Shown here: in pieces, positions 46,867-56,310 of the stretch
Layout: each line of letters starts with the position of its first letter
How positions within the stretch are numbered: position 1 is the first letter of the stretch
Assembly (NCBI RefSeq): GCF_017744445.1
Contig: NZ_JAGIBH010000001.1
Span: forward strand, 1-64,000
DNA: 64,000 nucleotides
From: Caulobacter sp.
Lineage (GTDB): Bacteria > Pseudomonadota > Alphaproteobacteria > Caulobacterales > Caulobacteraceae
Reading direction: 5' to 3'
Translations under genes and position numbers: made by a program
Notes under the pieces: model-generated
The model's database searches: none
What the model was told of the DNA's origin: nothing
The model's input: the letters and a program-made list of their open reading frames with translations, nothing else

Positions 46867-47406
46867 GTGGCGGCTTTCGTCGCCTTTCCGCGCGCCATCA
46901 ATACCGGCAAGCGCAAGGTCCTGAAGGAATACCTGCTGGGCATCGCCGAGGACACCGGCTTCAAGACGGCCAAGACCTATCTGGCCAGCGGCAACCTGCT
47001 GCTCTGGGGCGACCACAAGGGCGGCGAGGCGCTGGAAGCCGCGCTCGAGGACGCCCTGGAGGCCCGCATGGGCCTGCGCGCCGAGTTCATGGTCCGCTCG
47101 CCCGCCGACATGCGGGCGGTCGTCGACGGCAATCCGTTCAAGGCCGAGGCAGAGGACCATCCCAGCCACGTCATCGTCAACTTCATGAAGACGCCGCTGC
47201 CGGCGGGTGACGAGGACATCCTGCGCTCGGTGATCAGCGGGCCCGAGCGGTTCGTCGCCAGCGGCCGCGAGCTCTATATCGACTTCCCGCTGAGTATGGC
47301 CGACTCCGTCCTCGACCGGGAATGGAAGAAGACCAAGCGCACGCCGGTGGGCACGGGGCGCAACTGGAACACCGTGCTGAAATTGGCTGAGATGCTAGAG
47401 GCCTGA
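46867..47406 (+). CDS. DUF1697 family protein
   Basis: 179 residues starting with GTG directly after the YbjQ stop. FVAFPRAINTGKRKVLKEYLLGIAEDTGFKTAKTYLASGNLLLWGD is the DUF1697 beginning, shortened relative to the usual MxxYxALLRGINVGGxN. GRELYIDFPLSMADSVLDREWKKTKRTPVGTGRNWNTVLKLAEML is the conserved end (T-x-R-N-W-N-T). Function unknown. Confidence 0.88.
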   Translation: MAAFVAFPRAINTGKRKVLKEYLLGIAEDTGFKTAKTYLASGNLLLWGDHKGGEALEAALEDALEARMGLRAEFMVRSPADMRAVVDGNPFKAEAEDHPSHVIVNFMKTPLPAGDEDILRSVISGPERFVASGRELYIDFPLSMADSVLDREWKKTKRTPVGTGRNWNTVLKLAEMLEA

Positions 47407-47446
47407 AGGCCCATGCCTAGAGGCCCAAGGAAGTCGGGGAGAACGC

Positions 47447-48619
47447 ATGACGAGTTCGACGGGCCAGCGCATCGTGTCGCTGGATCTGCTGCGTGGCCTG
47501 GCCGTGGCTGGCATGATCCTGGTCGACAGCCCCGGCTCGTGGTCCAAGGTCTATCCGCCGCTGGAGCACGCCGAATGGCACGGCTTCACGGCCGCCGACC
47601 TGGTGTTCCCGACCTTCCTGTTCTGCGCCGGCATGGCCGTGGGGCTGATGGTCCCGCGCATGACCGTCGAGGACCGCGCCGGCTCGGCTTTCTGGCTGAA
47701 AGTCGCCAAGCGGACCGGGCTGCTGATCCTGCTGGGTCTGGTGATCAACCTGCTGGGCGGCCACTTCGACCTGCCGAACCTGCGCCTGCCGGGCATCCTG
47801 CAGCGGATCGGCGTCTGCTACGCGCTGGGCACTGCCATCTGCGTGCTGACCGCTAAGCGCGGGGAGGGTGGCAGGCTGGCCTTCAACATGGCCGCTACGT
47901 TCGGCGCGGCCGTCGCCCTGATGGCCCTCTATTGGCTGCTGGTGGCCTTCGTGCCGGTCCCGGGCTTCGGCGCGGGTCACCTGGATTCCTACAAGTCGCT
48001 GCCGGCCTATCTGGACCGGGTGGTCTTCACGATCCCGCACCTGTGGCGCGGCGCGACAACCGAGGGGCTGGGCGTCACCTATGACCCCGAGGGCCTGCTC
48101 TCGACCCTGCCGGCCGTCGTCAACGTGCTGATGGGCGCGGTCGCCGCGCGGGTTATGATGCAAGGCCTGGCGCAAGGTCAGCGAGGCCTCATGCCGGTGC
48201 TCATCCTGGGCGTCGCCCTGGTCGTCATCGGCCTGGCCTTGAACCCGGTTATGCCGATCAACAAGAAGATCTGGACGCCCAGCTTCGCGATCTTCACCAG
48301 CGGCCTGTCGACCGTGATCCTGGCCGGCTTCGAGATGGTGGCGCGGTCCAGGAGCCGCCTGGGCTTCGACTTCGTGCTGAAGGTGCTGGGCGGCAACGCC
48401 ATCCTGGCCTTCATCCTGTGCCAGCTGCTGGGCATCTTCAGCGACCTGAAGATCGTCCCCGGGCCGAACCCGTCGCCGCAGGGCTTCGGCAACGCCCTGG
48501 CCTTGAGCATGCTGCCCGATCCTTATCAGGCTTCCCTTGCCTGCGCGGTTCTGGTTCTTGCCTTCATCACCGCGATCCTGATCCCCCTGCACAAGCGCGG
48601 GATCCATCTGAGGCTCTGA
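47447..48619 (+). CDS. NagX/HGSNAT-like membrane acyltransferase
   Basis: 390 residues, about ten membrane helices. QRIVSLDLLRGLAVAGMILVDSPGSWSKVYPPLEHAEWHGFTAADLVFPTFLFCAGMAVGLMVPR is the heparan-alpha-glucosaminide N-acetyltransferase-like start with the conserved Arg/Asp and W-H-G-(W/F)-T-x-x-D-x-x-F-P. In bacteria such proteins are often encoded with amino-sugar genes, none of which are nearby. Probably acetylates a sugar across the membrane. Confidence 0.88.
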   Translation: MTSSTGQRIVSLDLLRGLAVAGMILVDSPGSWSKVYPPLEHAEWHGFTAADLVFPTFLFCAGMAVGLMVPRMTVEDRAGSAFWLKVAKRTGLLILLGLVINLLGGHFDLPNLRLPGILQRIGVCYALGTAICVLTAKRGEGGRLAFNMAATFGAAVALMALYWLLVAFVPVPGFGAGHLDSYKSLPAYLDRVVFTIPHLWRGATTEGLGVTYDPEGLLSTLPAVVNVLMGAVAARVMMQGLAQGQRGLMPVLILGVALVVIGLALNPVMPINKKIWTPSFAIFTSGLSTVILAGFEMVARSRSRLGFDFVLKVLGGNAILAFILCQLLGIFSDLKIVPGPNPSPQGFGNALALSMLPDPYQASLACAVLVLAFITAILIPLHKRGIHLRL

Positions 48620-48620
48620 T

Positions 48621-49007
48621 TTGGACGACGACTGGACCCACCACGGCAAGGTCCGCGCCCGCGAGGCCGGCGGCGAGCTGACCATCGTGGTCGACGGCCT
48701 GACCACCCAGGGCAAGTATTACAAGCCGCTGATCTACGAGTTCTTCCGCAAGTCGTGGCGCGGCTCGCGCCCGGCCTGGGGCGAGTTCAGCGTCGAGATC
48801 GGCATGGAGTATGTCGGCGAGCCGCCGTGGATGGACCTGGACAACCTGGCCAAGGCCCTGCTGGACGCCATCAAGGGCTACGCCTTCCACGACGACGCAC
48901 AGGTCGCCCGGCTGCTGGTCGAGCGACGGCCGGGCGAGCGCGAGCGGATCATCATCCAGGTGCGGAAGCTGACCTCAAACCTTATGCGGCGCACGCTCGA
49001 AGAGTGA
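48621..49007 (+). CDS. RusA-like Holliday junction resolvase
   Basis: 128 residues. WMDLDNLAKALLDAIKGYAFHDDAQVARLLVERRPG is the RusA acidic core (D-x-D-N-x-x-K-x-x-x-D-x-L ... D-D-x-Q-V), with the catalytic aspartates present. The likely start is TTG 48621, one base after the acyltransferase stop, suggesting coupling. RusA genes are usually phage-borne, but nothing else phage-like is nearby, so this may be a host-adopted copy. Confidence 0.8.
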   Translation: MDDDWTHHGKVRAREAGGELTIVVDGLTTQGKYYKPLIYEFFRKSWRGSRPAWGEFSVEIGMEYVGEPPWMDLDNLAKALLDAIKGYAFHDDAQVARLLVERRPGERERIIIQVRKLTSNLMRRTLEE

Positions 49008-49361
49008 TGCCGCGACGGCCACGTAGGTCACGGCCAGGAAAGCGCCGTACCGACCGATGCTGGCCGGATCGCTGGTGGGCATGATCTCGGCGTAGCGCGC
49101 GATCAGCAGAGCGCCGGCGACCAGGCCGGGCGTCGAGAACAGCAGCATCGGAAACAGGCGACGGCGGCGCGGCGTGTGCGTCAGCCGCGCCACCGCCTGG
49201 AAGGCGAACGTGACCGTTGCAGCGGCCGCGAACGCGTTGAGTGCATAAAACCAGAAGGCGCTCTCCAGGAGGCCCCCTCCGAAAGCGGCGTAAAACAGGG
49301 TGGCCGCCGACCAGGCCGCCAGTCCCGTTCCCCCAAACGCCAAACCGTCCAGTTTTGACAC
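48975..49361 (-). CDS. Small membrane protein
   Basis: 128 residues from GTG 49361, with GGGAG 8 nt upstream. About four membrane helices (WSAATLFYAAFGGGLLESAFWFYALNAFAAAATVTFAF; LFPMLLFSTPGLVAGALLIARYAEIM; YGAFLAVTYVAVAASLF). Overlaps the 3' end of the RusA gene by 33 nt. Family not recognised. Confidence 0.65.
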   Translation of the reverse strand: MSKLDGLAFGGTGLAAWSAATLFYAAFGGGLLESAFWFYALNAFAAAATVTFAFQAVARLTHTPRRRRLFPMLLFSTPGLVAGALLIARYAEIMPTSDPASIGRYGAFLAVTYVAVAASLFERAPHKV

Positions 49362-49439
49362 GTCGCGTCTCCCTCGCTCGTCTCCCAGAACGGAGTTCTG
49401 CAAGGCGGGCGCCGGGACGCAGGTCCAGGATTGGGCGTC

Positions 49440-51608
49440 CTAGCGGCCCCAGGGGACCAGATAGCCCCAGGCGCCCAGCAGCACGCCCAGGAACACGAAG
49501 AGCAGGGCGGTGAAGGTGAAGGCCACCTTGCGGCCGCTGCTCCAGCTGTCGACCCGGCGGCCGCCGCGCCAGACCATCGGCAGGACGCCCAGGGTCAGCA
49601 GGCTGAGCACCGAGGCGACCAGGGCGCAGGCCGAGCCGCTGAGCAGCCAGCCCGAGGGCCAGCCGAAGAAGACGTTGGTCTGGTCGGCGGCCTTGACCGA
49701 GAACACGCCCATGCAGCCGGCCGAGATCAGCCACAGCACCGCCTGCATGGTCTGCATCTGGCTGGCGCGGGCCTGGACGGGCGTCTGGCGGGCTTCACGG
49801 CGATTGCGGAACATCACGCCCAGGATCGTGCCGATGCAGGCCAGGCCGGCGATCACGGCGGTCCAGCCCAGCAGGCCGGCCGAGCGGAAGAAGCCGACCC
49901 GCTCGTAGGTCGACCAGCCGCGGGCGGCATAGAAGCGCGAGGGGCGGTCGCCATTGGCGTCGAACACCAGGGTGAGCGCGCTGTCGACGGCCTTGAACAC
50001 GCCGGGCTTGTCGGTGCCGTTGAACAGGGTGCTGACGCCACCGTCGGTGATGGCCAGACGGCCTTCGGGCGTGGCGCGAACCATGGCGCGGCCGACGATG
50101 CGGTTGGTGAAGCCTTCCAGCCCGCCATAGGCGCGGCGGGTGGTCAGATAGTCGCCTTCATAGGCCCGGGCCTGGTCGTAGCTGATGGCGCTGTCGGCCG
50201 GCACGGCCGGGGCGGGGGCGTAGAAGTGCTCGATGATCGTCGAGGGCAGGCTGGCGGGCAGGTTGGCGCCGCTATCGGTGTTGACCGACACGAAGATGCC
50301 CAGGCCCAGGTCGGGCACGATCACCAGGTTCGAATGGAAATACAGCGTCGCGCCGCCGTGGCCATAGCCGCGACGACTGCCCGGCAGCGCCATGTCCTGG
50401 AAGCCTGCGTTCCAGCCGGCCGCTTCCGGGGCGGGGCGGTACATCGGGGTGCGGAAGGCCAGCGCCGTCTTGGGCGAGAACACCGTCTTGCCGTCGATCG
50501 TCCCGCCGTTCAGCAGCAGGGTCATATAGCGCGCCATGTCGCCAGCGGTGCTGGACGCCGAGGCGGCCGGGGCCACCTGGCCCATGAACTCGCGCGGCTG
50601 GGTCTTCCAGCCCATCGGGGTCCACGAGAAGCCGTCCGACAGCTCGGCGGCCAGGGCTTCGTTCATCGGGGCCGGCAGGCGATCATTCCACGGCCGCGCC
50701 TCGCGGAAGGTCGTGTGGCTCATGCCGGCCGGCAGGATGATCTCTTCGCTGACCAACTGCTCGAACGGCTTGCCCGTGACGTTGACCAGGGCGGCGCCGG
50801 CCAGGGCCGCGCCGTAGTTGGAATAGCTGGGCAGCAGGCCCGGTTCGCGCACCCGGTTCGGACGTTCCTGGCGCAGATAATCGTTTAGCGGGCGCACGCG
50901 ATTGGGATCGCGCTCGAACAGCTGGCCCAGCGAGCGGTCCTCGAAGCCCGCCGTGTGGGTCATCAGGTCCTTCAGGCGCACCGGCGTCTTCTTGCCCTGG
51001 TCCTTCACCTGCAGCGGCTGGGGCAGGTAGACATTGACCGGGCCGTCCAGGCGCATGCGGCCGGCCTCGATCTCGTTCATCAGGGCGATCCAGGTGAACG
51101 TCTTCGAGATCGAGGCGACGCGGAACAGGGTCTTGTCCGGATCGACCGGGCGGCGCTGGCCCAGGTTGGCGAAGCCGTAGCCCTTCTTCAGCACCACCTG
51201 GCCGTTCTGGACCACCGAGATGGTGGCGCCGGCGATGTGGTCGCGACTCATGGCGCGGCGGACGACGCCGTCGACGAAGGCTTCCAGCTCGGGGCCTGGC
51301 AGGGGGGCGTGGGCGGTCTGGACCGGCGGCGGAACGACGGCTGGCGCCGCGGTTGGCGCTGCCGGAGCCGGGGTGGGACGCGCGGCGGCGACAGCGGTGG
51401 TCGTCGCTGCTGCGGTTGCGGCCGGACGCGGGCGCACACGGCGCGGACGCAGGCTGTTATAGGGGCGTGGCGCGGAATTCAGGACGGGTTCGGAGGGCGC
51501 GGCAGGGGGCGGCGAAGCGTCCTGCGCCAGCGCCTCCGATCCTAACAAGGAGCAAAGTGCGATGAAGGCCGCCGCGAAGGCGGCCGCGGGCGAAACGCGC
51601 GACGTCAA
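49440..51608 (-). CDS. Serine hydrolase with C-terminal membrane domain
   Basis: 722 residues from TTG 51608, with AGGGGA upstream and an in-frame stop just before. A signal peptide is followed by an Ala/Pro/Thr linker (to ~105), then a beta-lactamase-like domain with SISK (SxxK), YSNYG (YxN) and YGHGG (HxG). A beta-rich region (~480-590) precedes four membrane helices at the C-terminus. The catalytic part should face the periplasm, tethered by the tail, and may act on peptidoglycan or D-amino-acid peptides. Confidence 0.87.
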   Translation of the reverse strand: MTSRVSPAAAFAAAFIALCSLLGSEALAQDASPPPAAPSEPVLNSAPRPYNSLRPRRVRPRPAATAAATTTAVAAARPTPAPAAPTAAPAVVPPPVQTAHAPLPGPELEAFVDGVVRRAMSRDHIAGATISVVQNGQVVLKKGYGFANLGQRRPVDPDKTLFRVASISKTFTWIALMNEIEAGRMRLDGPVNVYLPQPLQVKDQGKKTPVRLKDLMTHTAGFEDRSLGQLFERDPNRVRPLNDYLRQERPNRVREPGLLPSYSNYGAALAGAALVNVTGKPFEQLVSEEIILPAGMSHTTFREARPWNDRLPAPMNEALAAELSDGFSWTPMGWKTQPREFMGQVAPAASASSTAGDMARYMTLLLNGGTIDGKTVFSPKTALAFRTPMYRPAPEAAGWNAGFQDMALPGSRRGYGHGGATLYFHSNLVIVPDLGLGIFVSVNTDSGANLPASLPSTIIEHFYAPAPAVPADSAISYDQARAYEGDYLTTRRAYGGLEGFTNRIVGRAMVRATPEGRLAITDGGVSTLFNGTDKPGVFKAVDSALTLVFDANGDRPSRFYAARGWSTYERVGFFRSAGLLGWTAVIAGLACIGTILGVMFRNRREARQTPVQARASQMQTMQAVLWLISAGCMGVFSVKAADQTNVFFGWPSGWLLSGSACALVASVLSLLTLGVLPMVWRGGRRVDSWSSGRKVAFTFTALLFVFLGVLLGAWGYLVPWGR

Positions 51609-51687
51609 CGATGTCCCCTAGGTCGAAGCGGAAACTTCAAGGGATTGGTGTAACGCGCTGATCGCTGGGGTCAAACCCGTTCAGCGG

Positions 51688-52461
51688 TCACGGTGTCTTC
51701 GTTTTGCTCCGGTTGAACGCGTAGAGCGGCAGCATCGGGCGCAGGGCCGGGCCGATCCAGACCTGCGGCTCGGAGGCCGGTTCCGCTCCGGTCTCCTTCT
51801 CGCGACGGGCCACGCACGCCTGCACGCCCGCGCCCAGGGCCGCGAAGTCCTTGGCGCCGGGCGCCGTGGAGAGGAAGCAGTCGTCGAAATACGGATACTT
51901 ATCGTCCTCGCCGCAACCGAAGGAGGCTCGGTCGGGGCGGGCGGCGGTCAGGATCAGCCGGTCGCTCTTCTGCAGCGGCGGGATGAACACGCCCGAAAAA
52001 CAGGCGGAGATCACCACCACGCTGGGCCGGTCTGGGCAGGCGTCATCCAGCATGGCGGCCAGCATGTGCGGGCGCAGCATGCTGTCGCCCAGAATCGCGC
52101 CCTCGGGGCTGCCGTGCGAGCTGATGTAGAACAGGCAGCCGGCCTTGGCCGACTGGGCCTTGAAGCGCAGGGCGTCATAGATGGTCCGCGCGTCCGAAAG
52201 GCCTGGCGAGTCGGCGGGATAGCGCTGGGGCCGCACGGAGAACTGCTGGACGGCGTCCTTCTCGAAGCCCAGGTCGACCAGGGCGCGTGAGACGTCGCGG
52301 CGAGCGTTATCGAAGGCCTCGGTCGGACCGCCGGAATGGGCGTGGAAGTCGCCGGCCACCACGACGGCGGTCCAGTTCGAGAACGGGCCAGCGGCGCGCG
52401 CGGGCTGCATCGGCGCGAAGAGCAGGGCCAGAAGTCCGATGACCGCCGCCGCTCCCCGCAT
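51688..52461 (-). CDS. Secreted C13 (legumain/caspase-like) cysteine peptidase
   Basis: 257 residues with signal MRGAAAVIGLLALLFAPMQPARA. The catalytic His is in LFYISSHGSPEGAI and the Cys in SVVVISACFSGVFIPPL, the H-G ... A-C-x-S-G dyad of family C13. Usually cleaves after Asn or Asp. It lies between two enzymes of cell-envelope type, but no operon link is obvious: 79 bp separate it from the serine hydrolase start region. Confidence 0.82.
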   Translation of the reverse strand: MRGAAAVIGLLALLFAPMQPARAAGPFSNWTAVVVAGDFHAHSGGPTEAFDNARRDVSRALVDLGFEKDAVQQFSVRPQRYPADSPGLSDARTIYDALRFKAQSAKAGCLFYISSHGSPEGAILGDSMLRPHMLAAMLDDACPDRPSVVVISACFSGVFIPPLQKSDRLILTAARPDRASFGCGEDDKYPYFDDCFLSTAPGAKDFAALGAGVQACVARREKETGAEPASEPQVWIGPALRPMLPLYAFNRSKTKTP

Positions 52462-52470
52462 CGACCGCTC

Positions 52471-52944
52471 CTACTTCTTCTTGAAGTTGGCGAAGGGCGT
52501 CGGGATCGCCGTGCCGGTCGACTTGGCCAGTAGCCGGCCCTCGGCGTCGTAGAGCTCGCCCTCCATGAAGCAGACCGTGCGGCCCCACTTCACCACGCGG
52601 CCAACGCCGCGCAGGGCGCCGGGCATGGTCGGGCGCAGGAAGCTGGTCTTCATCTCGAGCGTGGGCACGACATGGGTCATGCCCGAGGTGATCATGCCGG
52701 CGACCGACATGCACTCGTCCAGCATGGCGCAGACATATCCGCCCTGGATCTGCCCCATCGGGTTGCAGAGCAGCTCGGCGCGCGCCGTGAAACCGACCTC
52801 GACCTCGCGATCGGCCTGGCGCACGGCCAGGAGCTCGAAGCCCAGGGTCTGGGATCCGGTGGGCGCGTTCTTGGATGCGCGGAAGCGCGCGAGGATCGCC
52901 TCGTCCGTCAGGGTCTGCGGAGCGTCCGAGGCGATGTCGCTCAT
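52471..52944 (-). CDS. PaaI-type hotdog thioesterase
   Basis: 157 residues. LLCNPMGQIQGGYVCAMLDECMSVAGMITSG is the hotdog signature (N-x-x-G-x-x-x-G-G ... D), followed by TLEMKTSFLRPTMPGALRGVGRVVKWGRTVCFMEGELYDAEGRLLAKSTGTAIP. Hydrolyses acyl- or aryl-CoA. Its ATG overlaps the sspB stop as ATGA, so the pair is translated together. Confidence 0.9.
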   Translation of the reverse strand: MSDIASDAPQTLTDEAILARFRASKNAPTGSQTLGFELLAVRQADREVEVGFTARAELLCNPMGQIQGGYVCAMLDECMSVAGMITSGMTHVVPTLEMKTSFLRPTMPGALRGVGRVVKWGRTVCFMEGELYDAEGRLLAKSTGTAIPTPFANFKKK

Positions 52945-53420
52945 TTTTTCCGGAACTGGTCCAGCGAAACGATCTTGGGGCCCTCTTCGCCGCTGGGGGC
53001 GGGAGCTTCGGCCTCGGGTTCCGGCTCGGGCTCGTCCTCGATGACCTCGGGGGCGGTGAACTGCAGGGCGAACTGCACCGACGGATCGTAGAAGCGCGTC
53101 AGGGCCGCGTAGGGCACCGACAGGCGCTTGGGCTGGCCGCCGAACTTCAGCGTGACCGAGAAGAAGGTCTCGCCGGGCGCCAGGTCCCAGTACTGGTGCT
53201 GCAGGACGATGGTCATCTCGTCCGGATACTTGCCCAGCAGGTCCTGCGGGCCCGAGACCCCGGCCGCCTTGGTCTTGAAGGTGATGTACAGGTGGTGCGG
53301 CTCGGGCAGGCCACCGGGCGCGGCGGCCTTCTTCAGGGCCGCCTTGACCACGCCGCGCAGGGCGTCCTGGGCCATGGCCTCGTACTGCATGAGGTCTTCG
53401 GGCGGTTGGGTCTGGGACAT
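52941..53420 (-). CDS. sspB: ClpXP adaptor SspB (alpha-proteobacterial type)
   Basis: 159 residues. Tag-binding domain ~10-120 (MQYEAMAQDALRGVVKAALKKAA; HHLYITFKTKAAGVSGP; YPDEMTIVLQHQYWDL; FSVTLKFGGQPKRLSVPYAALTRFYDPSVQFALQF), an acidic flexible linker (DEPEPEPEAEAPAPSGEE), and the ClpX-binding tail KIVSLDQFRKK. It captures ssrA-tagged proteins and delivers them to ClpXP. The gene for the tag RNA lies just upstream on the same strand. Confidence 0.95.
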   Translation of the reverse strand: MSQTQPPEDLMQYEAMAQDALRGVVKAALKKAAAPGGLPEPHHLYITFKTKAAGVSGPQDLLGKYPDEMTIVLQHQYWDLAPGETFFSVTLKFGGQPKRLSVPYAALTRFYDPSVQFALQFTAPEVIEDEPEPEPEAEAPAPSGEEGPKIVSLDQFRKK

Positions 53421-53497
53421 GCGCTGGGTGGTACTTCGAACTGAAAACGAAGCTGGGAACGTAGCGCGTCAGGAGCCTCGCGCAAAGCGGGTCGTTT

Positions 53498-53615
53498 GTC
53501 ATCCCGGACGTAGCGCAGCGAAGATCCGGGACCGCAGGGAGCGCAACCGTTTGCGGCCTAGCTTGCGGCGGTCCCGGCTCGGCAGGATCGCTTCGCGACC
53601 TTTGGCCGGGATGAC
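53498..53615. repeat. 118-bp intergenic palindromic element, family C
   Basis: GTCATCCCGG at the left and CCGGGATGAC at the right are exact inverse ends. Inside, GATCCGGGACCGC pairs with GCGGTCCCGG and GCGCAGCGAAGATC with GATCGCTTCGCGAC. It separates sspB from ssrA. Confidence 0.75.
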
Positions 53616-53644
53616 AGTTTTTACGGAAAAGTGGAGGGATTCTG

Positions 53645-53990
53645 TTGGCAGGCTCCCTCCGGGCCCCGCCTAGGGATCTGAACCCCTAGGACTTAAGAGG
53701 CGAATTCACCTGCACCGCATTACGCGGCGACGGCGAACTCTTCAGCGAAGTTATCGTTCGCATTTAGAAAAATGACCCGGAACGGTGGATCAAGCCGAGA
53801 GAAAGCAGACACCTTTACACGTCTGTCGATGCTGATCGGCCCCATGCAGTCCCATGATAACTTGGGAGAGATTGGTGGAGCCGCCGGGAATCGCACCCGG
53901 GTCCAGTCCGCTTATTACGTGCGCGTTTATCCCCATAGTTCGGCCGAAGCCGGACATTTCCAATATAGGGGGTTCGTCCCCCCAAGGGAA
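53645..53990 (-). ncRNA. ssrA: tmRNA, two-piece, circularly permuted
   Basis: Acceptor piece (about 53990-53873) ends with a T-arm-like GACCCGGGTGCGATTCCCGG then CGGCTCCACCA. About 29 nt of intervening sequence follow. The coding piece begins at 53843 with GGGGCCGATCAGC, whose first seven bases pair with CGGCTCC to form the acceptor stem. The tag frame starts with resume codon GCG at 53761 and decodes ANDNFAEEFAVAA before TAA (53722-53720); with the non-templated Ala this is AANDNFAEEFAVAA. A CCTAGGG/CCCTAGG stem lies downstream. Two-piece tmRNA is known in C. crescentus. Outer ends are approximate. Confidence 0.95.
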
Positions 53991-53999
53991 GGGCGGGGT

Positions 54000-54242
54000 C
54001 TAAGCTGTCCCCAGGCTTAGGCGGCCATCCACCAGTGTGCCGCTGATCACCGCGCCGCGATCCTCGAACAGTTTCAGGCGCTCGCCGACCAGGACATAGA
54101 CCCCGGTGAAGACGTCGGCGAAGTCGTCGCGGGTCTCGATGAAGCGGCCGTCGGCGCGCAGCTCCAGCGAGATGTGGCCGTCGGGCGAGGTCCAGACGCC
54201 GGCGACCGGGATGTGGGGAACGATGGCGGACATCATTGTCAT
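54000..54242 (-). CDS. Atu4866-domain protein
   Basis: 80 residues. VAGVWTSPDGHISLELRADGRFIETRDDFADVFTGVYVLVGERLKLFEDRGAVISGTLVDGRL matches the small Atu4866 beta domain. GGAGG is upstream of ATG 54242, which overlaps the preceding small gene's stop. Its TAG ends about 10 nt before the ssrA acceptor piece, so the ssrA promoter probably lies inside this gene. Often near AraC regulators, as here. Function unknown. Confidence 0.8.
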   Translation of the reverse strand: MTMMSAIVPHIPVAGVWTSPDGHISLELRADGRFIETRDDFADVFTGVYVLVGERLKLFEDRGAVISGTLVDGRLSLGTA

Positions 54243-54391
54243 GAGGCGATCCTCCAGGCGGTGGCGGCAGGGGCGGGCGTAGCAATCGGGAGCGCGGCGG
54301 TGGCGGCCGTCAGCGCGGCCGTCCCGCCCAGCAGGGCGACGACGAACCAGCGCGGAGCCGTCACGCCGCGCCGGGGCGTGTAGCGTCTCAT
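54239..54391 (-). CDS. 50-residue membrane or exported peptide
   Basis: MRRYTPRRGVTAPRWFVVAL begins a basic N-terminus followed by a hydrophobic Ala-rich helix (LLGGTAALTAATAALPIATPAPA). Its TGA overlaps the Atu4866 ATG as ATGA, supporting a real gene in one operon with it. Could be a signal-peptide-only or single-span peptide. Confidence 0.55.
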   Translation of the reverse strand: MRRYTPRRGVTAPRWFVVALLGGTAALTAATAALPIATPAPAATAWRIAS

Positions 54392-54578
54392 CGCAGAGCT
54401 CTGATTTTGGGGTTGGCCGCGTTGGGAAGCGGAACGAGGCCAATATGCAGCACGGGTCCGTCCAGTCGGTAGACCGATGCTCCGGCATGATTGCACATTT
54501 CTCCGGAAGCGAACGGCGTCGCGTGACGGAGGATCGTGCAAGGCTTACAAATGGTCCTGTTCCAACAAGAGAAAAGCC

Positions 54579-55487
<909 letters not shown>

Positions 55488-56310
55488 GCACTTCTGCGTC
55501 GTCCGCCGCCACGGGGACCGCCGGTGGCTGAGGACGGTTGCTCTCGCCTGGGATCACCCGGCCGCCGGACTGGACCAGTGATTGGTAGGCCGTGTCCTGC
55601 CGCGAGAAGTCCGCGCCCCGAGGCAGTACGGCGTCAAAGCGCGGATCGCGGCCGGCGGCGGCGCCCAAGGCGGCGGAGAGGATGCGAGCGATCGAGCCGA
55701 CCTCGGCGTCGTCGCAGGCTCTCCGCAGGTGGCGGGCCTGGCCAGGGACTAGCAGAGTGACATCCCACGACACGCCGTCGACGCAGAGGGCCGAGACGGC
55801 TCCGCCACTATAGTCGACGATCACGGATCGCGGCTGACCCCAGGCTGGGTCGGCAGGCAGTGACTTCAGCGGCGTAATCTGCGGCTCGGCGAGTTCGGCG
55901 TTGATGTCGACCCGGCGGCCGATCTCGGGCGTGCAGCAACCGAGACCGGCGCGGGCCTGGACGAAGGCGCGGCCGTCGCGGCGCAGGGTGACGCGGACCA
56001 CGGCCTGGCGCACGCCGCGCGCGGGCCGGGCCCAGACCTCCAGGATCAGCTCGCCGCGCTTGACGACCTGGCTCTGCAGCGGCTGCAGACCCCAGAGGCG
56101 GTAGAGCAGGGGCTCGACACCGTTGTCGATCGGGATGGGGCGCTCGTCGCGTCCGAGCCGTCTGTTGTAGAGCGGCTCGAGCTCGGGCGGCGGACGCGGG
56201 ACCTCCGGCGACCACCAGGTCGCCGGATCGGGTAGAGGCGCGGGCGGCGGGCCTTGCTGGACGGCGGCGAGGGCCAGCCCCGCGATCAGTCCTGTCAGGC
56301 CGCTCATCAC

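Noticed and set aside
53640..53990. An ordinary tRNA gene suggested by the GGGTGCGATTCCC arm and CCACCA end
   Set aside because: No anticodon arm; the surrounding sequence decodes the tmRNA tag and acceptor stem instead.
53815..54285. 156-codon minus-strand frame running from the Atu4866 gene into ssrA
   Set aside because: It overlaps the tmRNA acceptor piece and is out of frame with the Atu4866 protein, which has its own ribosome site.
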